Below are positions 15,201 through 27,200 of a stretch of 64,000 bases of DNA, one piece after another. A model generated the notes under the pieces. That model ran no database searches. It saw only the letters and a program-made list of their open reading frames with translations, and was not told the origin of the DNA. This DNA is from Serinus canaria. Lineage: Eukaryota > Chordata > Aves > Passeriformes > Fringillidae. Made by a program: the position numbers and the translations under genes. The stretch's first letter is position 1. Every line of letters starts with the position of its first letter. The stretch lies in NCBI RefSeq assembly GCF_022539315.1, contig NC_066313.1, positions 65,475,934-65,539,933 of the forward strand, read 5' to 3'.

Positions 15201-18200
15201 AAGAAGTAAAATGTAGAAGAATGGTAGAAGTATAGACTTGTGGTAGCAAAATTAAAACAGGGCTCTCTAAAGAAAATCTTTCAATATTGTATCTATCCCT
15301 GTACCGTGAAACAATTCTTAAATTTTGAATTGTTCAAAATCATATAAATAGTTTCATAGTAATTATATAGGAGTCCTTAAAAAATAGGATTTTTTTCAGA
15401 GCAAAAGTATACAGTTTAACAGCTTCCAGTCAATTTTTTTTAACTGTTTCTCACTAAAAAGATGCTGCAATTCAGATTCTTGGAAGACTTACCAATCCTG
15501 TCTGTTGTGATGGCAGCAGCTTACAAAATTGTAAAACATACAAGTGTCTCTTGCCTTTTATCATGAGCTGTCTAGTCAGCAAAGCTTTTAAATTTCTGCC
15601 TGACAGCAGGTTCTAATCTTTCAGGTTCCTCCTTGCACTGGAAGGTCTGTGGACTATGAGGAATTCTAGAAGCAGTCTTTCATCAGCCAACTTTTAAAAT
15701 TTTCTTAAGCAAGCTGAGAACAGATCGTTTTTAAAGCCATCTGATATGTTATCTAAACATAAAACATTCCATTTTAGATCAGCTCTTCAAGTGAAGAATA
15801 TGAAAAAAAGCCAGTCAGTAGTATGGGTAAACTGTAATAGCCATTAAGGTATTGTAAGACTTTTTGTCTTGTAGAAGTATTATCATTACGGAAGTCCTTT
15901 TTGTTCATGTAGTTCCATTTTTGGATTGGAGGTTTTCTAGTTTTGTCCTCTTTTATTAGGAGCTGCTGAGATGTAGGTGAATCAGAAAGCTTGAAATTAA
16001 AGGAAAAAACCAAACTCTGACAACCCTGTGGAAAACTGTGTCCTCTGGACAGGTTATGAGACAGTAAAGTTCCATGTCTTTGAGCTTTACAGTTTCTACT
16101 GTACTTGATGCTTGTTCTTCATGAAAAATCCCTAACCCTATCTTCCTTCTTTAAGATCAGCAATATGGGAGCAGAAAGAACCAATTTGTTGTCCCACTCT
16201 TGATAGGGGAAAAAAAAAAAAAAGAGAACTAAGATTGGTTGCTTCAAAAATAATAAATAATGCAAAGAACGTAAATAGTTTTGACTGGCACTACAGTAAC
16301 TTATTTTGACCAATAAGAGTGAAAATAATTCTTTTTCAGAGAAGCTATCTAATGCTTGGTTTTCACAGCCCCTACTGGAGTCATTCCATTGAATGCACCA
16401 TTTGGGACATACCTTAAGGAACTGCAGTTTGTATTCTGCCTGCCCTAACTTGGCAGGTCTCAGGGCGGATCAGTGGATTATCAGTGATGCATTACTGTGT
16501 TAGCCTGTTGGTCTCTGCAGAGATTGGTTCTAAGACCTGTACTATCAAGTAGTCTGTCAGTGACATAGAAGACAATAGCAGGGTGCCAGATTGCAGCTCC
16601 TGAGGGGAGCCTGCAAGAGAGCTCAAGAGAGACTATGCAAGGGCATGTCATGACAAGACTAAGGGGAATGGCTTCAAACTGAAAGATATTTTAGGGCTTA
16701 GATTAGACATTAGGAAGAAATTCCTTACTGTGAGGGTGGTGAGGCAATGGAGAAGGCTGCCCAGAGAAGTTGTGGATGACTCATGCCAGGAAGTGTCCAA
16801 GACCGATTTGGGTGGGGCTCTGAACAACCTGGTGTAATGGAAGATGTCCCTGCCCATGTGCAAGTTGTAACCAGATGATCTTTAATGTGGGCCCTTCCAA
16901 TCCAAACCATTATTCTGTGATCCAACCCATGATTCTCATATTAAAATACACCTCAAAGCTTACAGGTGGTGGAAAAAGATCAGCAGATATTAAAGCACAT
17001 CAACACAGGACAATCTGGATTGCCCTTTAGATTAGCTTCAAACAAAGGAGTGTTTTTCTGAGGCCAAATAAAAGCTGTGTAATTAGCACAAAAGATTAAC
17101 TTCATTTCTTGACAGAAGGCAAGGGGTTCTCTGAGAGGCTCTAGATAACACTGAGAATTTTTATATATTCCAAGATAATAGTGGATGAAATGCTGAAGAT
17201 GAGCTCCTGGTTTGGCATCGTGGCCAGATGAATAATGTAATCTATTGTTCGTGTTATGTCGTCATTGAACAGGGCTAAGAAGGTTGCATTTTCATTTATT
17301 ATGCATTTAGTAAACTGTATGAATATGCTGTTTATTGTCTCTATGTAGCTATAGACAGGATTGATTGAATTTTTTATTTGTTCTGGTTTTTTTTCAGTAG
17401 TTAAAAAATTGTTAAGCTTGAATGTTTGTTTCAGTTTTATGGGTATGCTCTGATCCAAGCAAAACTTGAACTTGGTTGGTCCTGTGGCCTGTGTGGGACA
17501 GAAGATCAAAACTAAATCATCACAATGGTCCTTTCTGGTCTTAATATATTTACTATAACTTTGTCAGTTGGAGCTGAGAGTCATTTTTAATACTTCTATG
17601 GTCTTTCTTCTAATAGTAACAATTTGAATGGTTTAACATAGTCCCACTGCTTCCACGGATACTAAAGGGATCCTGAGTGTTAATGGCAGTACTGCCACTG
17701 GCCTGCTATTTTAGAAGAATAGGTGAAAAACTTAGGAAGTTGCATACCTCACCACGGTAAGCTTCCCTTTTCCTTTGCTTTCCTTTTATGTTAGACATGG
17801 AACAGTAAAGAAACTCTGGGTTCTGTTGCCATAGTTACTTGATTCATCTTAGATCCCAGAGCAGCACAGTCAAGCTTTCCCAAATTGCCAAAGAACTATT
17901 GCTCACAGCTTTTGTAGCTGTAGGCAAAACTGATTCTTTCTCTGTTCTTAATGATTTCTTCTATTAAGTGATGCTTAAATCCCCTCCCTCCTCACTTTCC
18001 AACACTGTCTCTGGAATGAGTCAGTTAATTTGTGTTCATGTTGTCAAGTTCCCTGGGTGTGAATAACCTCTAGCTTATCTGTCTATAAACTTCAGATTTG
18101 AACAATGTCTTTGCTTATTTGCAGTGTTCTTTCATCTTCTCATTCAAATTCAACACATTCTTGATTATTATCTGTGTGATTTGAGCAGTTAAAGGACAGT

Positions 18201-21200
18201 ATACTCAGTAGTGGACATTTCTGCAGTTGCTATTTTCTGCAGTTGCAGGGATGCTATTTCAAGTTTAAGTGGGCTAAGTATGTTCTTTTTTAATGTTTAT
18301 GTAGTCGTCATCGTCCTCGCTGTCTTCACCACCATGCTCATCGCAGCCTCAGGTTAGCCACAGCAGAACGAAGGCCTCACCATTGTGTCACTCTGCATCC
18401 CTCTCCTGGGCAAAACGTAATCATGTAGGTCCTGCAAAGGCTCCCAGTCCGTCAGTCCGTCTGCGTCGGTGGCGGCCCTTGATACGCCTTCCATCTGTCG
18501 GGCTTCATTCTGTTGTAAGTGTAGTCCATCTTCAGTCTTTTCTTACTCTGACACCCCTGGCCTTCTGCCATGTAGCTGCAGTCTTCAAGGCATCATGTTT
18601 TGTTGGGGTCTTTTCTCAACCATTCTTAAGATTTCTTTCTTCCTGGTTTATTTTTTCCCTTTCCACCATGTCAGACAGCAAAAGTACATCATTCCATGCT
18701 TTGCTGTCCAGGTATTTTTGATTCCATACATATGCCAAATCATTTTCAAAGCATAGAAGAAGTTTACCTTTCATGGACTGGCGCTTTTTTTTGCCATAGG
18801 CTCCACATCCAGCCTCTTCTTTTCACCTCATCTTCATGATCTTTCATTTGGATCTGCTAAATCAAGGGGCTTCTAATTTTTTGTCACGTGGTATTATTTC
18901 TTCTGTGTTTGAGACCTGGTTTTAAGTTCTCATATCCTAAACCTAGTCTCCTTTTCTTTCCTTAACTCTTGTTTAGTGGTCCCTGGGTGTTTCAGTAATG
19001 ATAAACTGTTTCCTTTAATCAAGGGGATGGTTACTTTCTCCCTTGACATCTGGTTTCTTCATATTTTTGAACGCAGACATTGTAGTTGAAAGGGAAGATA
19101 TTCCAATAAGAAAAGCTTGTCATCAAATACTTAAACTTTTTTCCTCCTTCACTCACCGACCACAAATGTATCTTGAAAATCTGGAAAAAAATTATATGTA
19201 CAGAGTAGCCAATGTTTCTAAATGGCCTGATGGCCACCAGCAGAAACACCTAGCTGAAAAGAGTCTTTTAGTGCTATTTCATCCTACTTTTAAGGAGTGA
19301 TCACACTTCTAATGCATACATGAATAGAAAAATAAATCTTGCCGGGTAGAAGTTAATGCTCTTAATTGCAAAACTGGGACATTGATTTTGTTTTTATCAT
19401 TCTTTGATATTGATCACATTTCACCTGTGTTCTTGGAAATTCTTCTTTGAGATATGTGGATTTTTTACAGAGGTGAAATAACTACTCTAGCCGTGGTCCA
19501 AATATTTTTCTTTTTCATTCATTTCATTTCCATATGTATCTTTGCACATATGGAAATGCTTAATGTTTTACTGCTATTAAAAATTAGTGTCAAATGCTTC
19601 CACTTCTTTATAGCTTTTTTATTTTCATCCTGATAAATATCTTAAGATGAGGCCTTTTCCCAGACTCTTTTCTTTTCATGTGAATACTATGTGAACAGTA
19701 ATTGCTTTTATTAATTATCTAGCTCTCATGTAATATTCAGAACTATGGACCACTCTTGATGTTATCATTTGGAGCTAGTTAAATATTTTGGGATCTCAGG
19801 AGGTGTGAAGTTAAGTACAGACTTAAATTCTTCCCAACTCATGCTTCTTACCCCTCATTTGTTTTGCTGACATTGACAAACATCTGACATTTTACCTGGG
19901 GATTTTATTATTTAGCAACCCTTGGAAAATTCTATGTCATGTTTCTGTAATTTGAAACTGGAATCTTGTTTGAATTTGACTTATCTATGCTAGTTGTTAA
20001 GAAAATACTTATTGAAGGAGACTTGAGCTTGAGTGTGCCTGCCTAGAACAAAAGCATTAATTGAACATGAGTTTACTTCAGCAGTAAATAAACTGACTTA
20101 TGTAAGACATTACAGCATAATCTGTTGTCATTATGCAGGAAACCAAGCTGAGAGTTTTGTTAACAAACTTCATAAAATGTCTAAAAATGAGTTCTCATCC
20201 ACTAGTAGTGAGCATTTGCTTTAAAAAAGTTCAGAAAATCAGGTTCTCTTTCAGTATAACTCTGTTTGGCAAAGCAGGAGGTTGCTGCTAAAAGGTTTAA
20301 AATTTTATACCTTACTTCCCCTGATGTCCCGTCTTCATCCAACAGACTAAAATTGCAAGGCCTATACAGAAAGATTTATCAGTAAATACTGATAAATACT
20401 ATATAGTCTGGTATGTATTGGTAACTAAATGTTACCAATATGTTAAAAATATTGTACTCATCTTTACACCTTTGCATAAGGTGTCTTACAAGAAAATTAA
20501 GAACACCTTTTTGTAAATTAGTTTAATATGTAAGAAACCAGACAACGTTTTTGGCAATAAAGGTGTCTCCGCTGGCTTTGTAAAATTTGAATGACAAGGT
20601 AGTATTTAATGTCCTGTCAACAAGTAGTATTAGTACAGCTCTGATATTCTCCTAGGTGTACAAAGAGGCTGAATTGCTCAGCGTTGCATGAGGCCAGTGT
20701 ATGAGCACTTTATTATTGCTTTTATTAAGAAATCTGTGCTCTTGAATTTAAGGGGGTGGGAACATCCTGTATATTGTGTTTAAAATGTTGTTGAACTTTC
20801 TTGTAGTTCTGAGCACATTTCTACCACTAAAACTTTGACAAAGAGAAAAAAGGTTGTTTCAAAATGTAGAGCAAAAGTTTTGCTGCTGGGAGGCTTTTTC
20901 TAGGTTCCTTGAATAAAAGCACTTTTCCTAGTTGAAAACTTTCCTTGACTTCAGTGGTGGTTGACCTTGGCTGGACACCAGATACCCATCAGGCTGCTCT
21001 GTCACTCCCCTCCATTGCAAGCCAGGGTGGGGAGAAAATAAGAGAAAAAAACTCATATGTAAAGATAAAGGCAGTTCAGTAAAGCAAAAGCTTCACATGA
21101 AAGCAGGGGAAAACAAAAGATTTATTCTGTACTTCCCATCAGCAGGGGATGTTCAGACACTTCCTGGGAAGCCAGTCTTCAGTGTGCGTAGTGATTGGCC

Positions 21201-24200
21201 AGGAAGACAAATATCACAATAACTAATGTCTGCCCATTTTTCCTGCTCCTTTCTCCTAGCTTTCATTGCTGAGCAGACCTCATATGGTACAGAATGTCCC
21301 TTTGATCAGTTTGGGCCACCTGTCCTGGCTGTGTCCTCTCTCAGGATTTTGCCCACCCCACTGGTGAGGGTGAGATGTTGGAGAGAGGGCAGTGATGCAG
21401 GGCCAGCGCTGCTCAGCAGTGGCCACAGCACTGGGGTGTTACCAGCCCCTTTCCAGCTACCAGTGCAGAGCTCAGCACTGGGAGGGCTGCTCTGGGGAAA
21501 TGAGCTCCATCTCTGCCAGATCCAATACATCTTTTTAGAATAGGTCTCTAGATGAGTTAAGAACATACATTAGGAGCGGGTAAAAAATTGAAAATACTGT
21601 CCTGAAGTGTTCTGCACAAATCTGATAAAGACAGTAGATGTGGCAATTTTTTAAGATAAGCTAGCAGCATGCTTGTTTAGTAATGTTGACTTTCCGTCCA
21701 TCCTTGACACTTTCTCTTCCAGATCATCTATTCTTTTAGTGTTTCTGTTTGCCTTATGTTTTGCTGCCTTTTATATGTCAAACTCACTGCAGTGTATTGA
21801 GTATGAATAGAGATGTCACTGTTTTGTGAGAAAAAGCCAGAAATAGTCTTACTGAAAACTTGTGACCATCATTCCAATGGTCTTTGTTTTAGCTGCAGTA
21901 CTTTAACTGAGACCCAAATGCCTTTCACAGTCCTACACAGTATGTTTGCCCAAGCACATCCCATGCTGCAAAACAGAAGTTACAGATGTCTGATCTACTC
22001 AACAGCAATTGCATAATTTTTTCCCTTTTACTTCAGAATTTATTGAACCTAAACCATACCTAGTAGTCTTCTTTTTTGTATCTGTTTTTCTTTGGCTTCT
22101 TGTAATACCTTATGTAGATAAACCTCTAAGGTTTTTTCTTCTCTTAAAACTTCAAATGCTTTTGTCATGATCTTTCAATTGGAATTTTTTTATTCTTGAA
22201 GGTTCTGCAAAATTGTCTCTTCCCTATCAGTCTTCAATACTCTTCCATAACTTAACAGACTCCTGATGCCAGTTTCTTGACTTAACACCAAGGGCCTTTT
22301 TTCCTTTCCCAGTCACTACCTTATGGCATTAAAGCATTCTTCTAAACTGGTTTGTGAGGCTTCTTGCTTTGCTTCTTCCTTTCAAAAGCAAGCGTAAGGG
22401 AATAATAAAAATACAAGATGTAATTGGAAGAAATTGCCTGAAAACTGTCATGTAACACTGAATCTGCTCTTACAATGTGGTCTTTAATAAATACATTTTA
22501 AACAGGGTGTGGTAAGGCTTGTTCAGTGGATCCATGAGAGCAAGACCATTTTTTTCTCAGTTGTTGTTTGTCCCAGAAATTAAGTTCTTAGGAAAAGAAA
22601 CCAGTTGTACATAAATTTGACAAACAGTTATATCTTGACTTAGCAACATTTGAAGATTTCAAATGATTTCAAAGGATTGCAAATGCATGGAAATGGAATA
22701 CCAACTTTTAGATTGGGAAAATGATCTAAGTGCATTGCAAGATAAAGGTACAGGTGATGACATATACTTTATTAGACAGGCTGATATGATTGGGCAAACA
22801 GTGATATAGGGTGTACCACTGAGTTTCTTCTGAAAGTTAGTGCAACAACTAGAAAGACTGGTTTAGTTCATGAGGAGAGGGCAGCATGCACTGGTGAAAG
22901 GTAAAACTAAAGGAATTTCTTAGTACAAGAAGACATAGGAAGGGTTGTCATTTATATTGTAAAAACTTTGGGAAATGCAGTTTTAATTATAGATTTGATA
23001 CCTGCTAGCGAAGAGAGGAAGAAATGTAGAGGTTCTCAATAGCATGAACTAATGGGTATTGACCTGAGACAAGTCAATTCAAATTGATTTCTCACAAAGG
23101 TCAGCACTTGCTTATTATTCAGTTTGAATGTCCAGGTTAGCAGAGAAGGCAGTCAAATCCCCTGACAAACAGGGACTCTGATATTTAAGTGCTTTTAATA
23201 TGGTATCCAAAATTAGAGGGAAGACAACCTTGGCTGTCTCTTTTGTGTGTGCAGCTGAGTATTCATGAAAATATTCTGTTATTATCATTGAATGTTACCT
23301 TAGTTCCTTGGGAAAAAGTTACATTTGAGATGATGTTCTCAGAACCATCACTTTGAGCACTGGACTTGTATTTTTCTTCTTTATATCAGTTTTTAGTCTT
23401 CTGGTTTTTACTTTTCAGCATGTTTTTAGTTTGGAGAAGTAAATTGGAAAAATTACGTCTACTGACCCAAACTACCAAAACTTACTTCTTGTACTATGAT
23501 TGCAACCATAACATATGCTTTGTAGGCTACTCAAGGTGCTGTTATTCGTCCTATTCCTGTCTTTCCTGGATAGGAAAGAAGTATGAATTTCCAGTACTCA
23601 GCATGACAGCTCTTCAGAAAACTTGAAAAATTAATCTTGAATCCCATAGGTTAGTTCCAAATCCTGATTAGACAGTCACATAATTTAGACTCCCATGTGT
23701 TTCTCCTCGTGGTTCATACACACATGTGGTCCTTCAAATGTGCTTTTTGCTTTTGCACACTGTCTGGGCTTTTAAGTGAGAAAGTCTAGAGGAACAGATC
23801 ATCTGAGCACTTGATTGATGTCTGTGTTACTGTGGTCTTTGACAAGAAGAGCAATCAAGAGAAAGTCCTCTGTAACTGTTCTAAGCAATACTTCATGATG
23901 AATGTGCAGGAAGACTTCTTAAAGCTATGCTCCTTGTTCTTTTAAGCATTCACATAGACACTATTAGAAACTTGAAAACTTGGCCAAAGGTGTAGCTTTT
24001 TGAGGAGACCACAAAAGACATCTCCCTGGAGCTGACATTCCCACTTTTTTCCATTGCTTTGAAATTTAAAGTCTTCTGGTTCAAGTGTTAGAATTTCCAG
24101 GGCTTCCCAGTGAAGTGGAAATTGGCATGACTAGGCTTTTCATGTGGTATCTGTCTGTGTTTGAGTGTGCTTGCACACATATGGATGTGTTGGGTTTTTT

Positions 24201-27200
24201 TTCCCCTAAGGAGGGGAGGGCTGGAGGGATTTTGAATCAGATTCATCACATTGGGAAAGATTAATCCAGTTGCTTGTTTGCTTAAGTTATAAGCAACAGA
24301 TTTTTATAATACAAAGTTTTAGGTCATTGTGACTGTTCAGACCCTATTGTTTCGCTGTGCTTATGATTATGCAAATATTTTTCTGTCAAAAATTATTGAA
24401 ATCCTAATTTTTCAAGAAATGTAAAAATCAACTTAACTACTATGTAGATTAGATGAAATGTAATTTTAATGGAAGGAGACTGTGTACACTAGAACATATG
24501 ATAGAAAACTTAATAATGGCATGGCACTTTCATTCTCTAAGGCTGGGGAATTAAAAATGTAAAAACACAGTATTTCTCATGGTTTATGGCAATAGCACAA
24601 TGAAAGCATGGTATTTAGATTAGTCTTGCACAAAAACTCAGCAGGATTCTATAGGAGTCTGTCTCTAAGTAAACTTTATGAAAAGTCAATCATGCTTATT
24701 TTGATGGCTTACTTTTTCATCTTCTTTCTATATATAGACTCAGCATTCCAAGCATGCCAATGGTGTCTCTCTAGAGAAAGGGTGTTTATTAGAATTTGAC
24801 AAAGAACTTAACTGCCAAAATGGTCAAAAGGGCAACTATATCTTGTTTCTAAATGTGGTAAAAATCAACTCCTGAACATCTCAAAGTCCTCTGAAATAGT
24901 GATGCACTCTCCTGCTTCATGTCACCTTGAGCCCAGGTAGAGTATGTTTAGATGTAGGCTTTAAATTGTTAAGCCACCTCTTTCCTAAAGTGACACTAAC
25001 TGGCAGCGCTCTTCCCCCTAACCCTGAAATTTCTTAAACCCAGATTTCTTAGTTGATATGTTTATTTGATAAGTGAACAGCTGTGAAGGGAATGTCTGTG
25101 AAGGGAATTAGGTGACAGTGTGGGATTTGACAAGCATGCTCAGCCTTGCCTGCCTACACCCTTTTGTAGCACTACAGTTTAGATGTCTGTAAAAAGTTGG
25201 GTGGTCTATAGCAATAGCAACAACGTGCCATTGCACATTACCTGGTGTCTTGTGTGGTTTTATGGAAGCCTATGGTCCTTTGAAGTTTGCAACTGGAGGA
25301 GTCAAGTTCTTGGGGCTGTTTGGTTTCACTAAGTCCTGGTTCAGTTTGGCCTTCTGTGAAATAAAATTATCAAAGGCCATTTCACTGCTTGAATTTCTGG
25401 TGGAAAGATCCTCTTGCCCCTTTGATAGATGCCTCATCTTCAGTGGCCAGAATGCCTTTTTCTCCATTCTAGGCTCTCTGAAACAGTGATGAAACAGGGT
25501 GTTTGTGCCTTTCACACTTCTAACTGGTCGTGGAGATAAATGAGAGTGAAGGGAAGTTGTGTGGTTTTTGTTTTCTTTTTTTTTTTCTCTCTTTTTTGAG
25601 CTTGCTGCACAGAATTTCTGTAAGCTGTTCGCAGTTCCTCCACAACGCTGTGTTCTTTGGCCTTCTTGATGTATTTGAAGGACTTGTGGTGACTTCTTGT
25701 CCTTCACTCTGTTGTTCTGGTTGTTTGCCAAATTTCTTCAATTTATATCATCTTTTAAAGTCTTTTTTCATGGCCATCATCAAAAAGGAAATTTTGAACC
25801 CAGTCCTTAAAAGATGATATGACTTTGAGATTCTACAACTTATTTTACACTCTAATCTGATTTTAGCAAGTTTTTACATTTTTGGAGTCTTTTAGAAAAT
25901 TCATGTAAGCCTAGCAGTAATTAAAAGATGAAAGAAAATTACATTAAATACATTTTCACACAAGTCAGATTTTTGATAATGATGAAAACCTGAAGTCCTT
26001 TTTCCAATTTGCTCAAAACAATATAATCTTAAATTGTGTTCAGATGCAGACTGGACAGACTGATAAGGAATTAACGCCATCAGTTGCTATTGAACATAAC
26101 AGCGGTGATAGAGCTTTTGGCTCAGAAGTGATGATAGATCTTCTGGCTCACAAGCTCCAACACCGCTGCTCAGCAGGTGCTGGGAACGTGTGTTGGAGGA
26201 GCACCACACTCTGCATGCCCACAAACTTCTGCAAAAGCTTTTGCTGCTTGCTGTAGTTGCCAGCACAGTACTGAGCTAGGTAGATCTTTACTAACTGTGA
26301 CCATTTTTTATTTTGTGTCACTTGGTGCTGTCACTGCACTTCAGTCCTTACTAGGTATAATGAACTTGGAAAATTCAGTCTGGGCACCTCTGGTTATTAT
26401 CTTTTCTCCCCACCTAAGATGTGTTTGTTTTGGCTGCCCATGAAGAGGAAACTGGTTAACTGGGGTTGGCTTATGAGGAAAAAATTATTTTGACCAGTGA
26501 ATATTTTCAGTTCTGAAATATTACAGTTTCAGAGTTGAGTCCTGTATCACTTTGTTATGGGAGATAGATTAGTGAAGGATTTGTTATTTATATGAAAGTC
26601 TATTTTTGATGTTTATGTATTTGAGCTGATTTTACTTCTAATTCAGTAATGAAAAATAGAGCTTTTATATAGAGCTATAATCAGAAATATTTCCAAGTAC
26701 TTTAATGCATGGATTCTTACTGATACATGCATTGTAGACAGTTCCTTTGTATTCCAAAATGTTCCTCACTTGACTTCTGCCATTCTGTTTAAGTCCGGAA
26801 TGTGCTTCCCAATTGTGATGTCTTTTGACCAGGTATTTTGTATATTATGATGATACGTGCTCATTAATCATATAGTAGTAAGAGTTTATTAAACACAATT
26901 TCTTTTTTTCTTGTTTTGTCTTGCAGGCACCAAGTATAGATGAAAAAGTAGATCTTCACTTTATTGCATTAGTTAATGTAGGTGGTCATCTCTATGAATT
27001 GGGTAAGAACACTTTTTATCCACTCTCTCAATTTTTTAGAAAAAAATTCAAGTAGTGATGCTGTTAACTGTCAAAGTTTCTGAAGAGATTTCTTGATATT
27101 ATGTTGGGCTTAAGTTCTTTTCAGCTGCATCTTACAGTCTGGGAATTTCTTTCAAACAACTGCAGCCTTCTTGGTTTTTTGGCTTTTTTTGGGGGGGGCG

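Larger units (their letters stand above)
4677..26926 (+). other. 22-kb UCHL3 intron between Glu158 and Ala159
   Basis: Phase-0 intron, by far the longest in the window part of the gene. Between listed features it is ordinary AT-rich intronic sequence. It contains a TTTG-type run (about 4865-4895), poly-T or poly-A tracts (for example near 5360, 5780, 8641 and 16209), a 33-bp tandem duplication, CR1 tails, an LTR-type repeat and a CpG-rich islet. No further UCHL3 exon is required to complete the protein. Confidence 0.85.

Noticed and set aside
17141..17509. 122-codon minus-strand frame
   Set aside because: Its beginning lies across the old CR1-like tail, it has no ATG start at its 5' end, and no known protein is recognisable.
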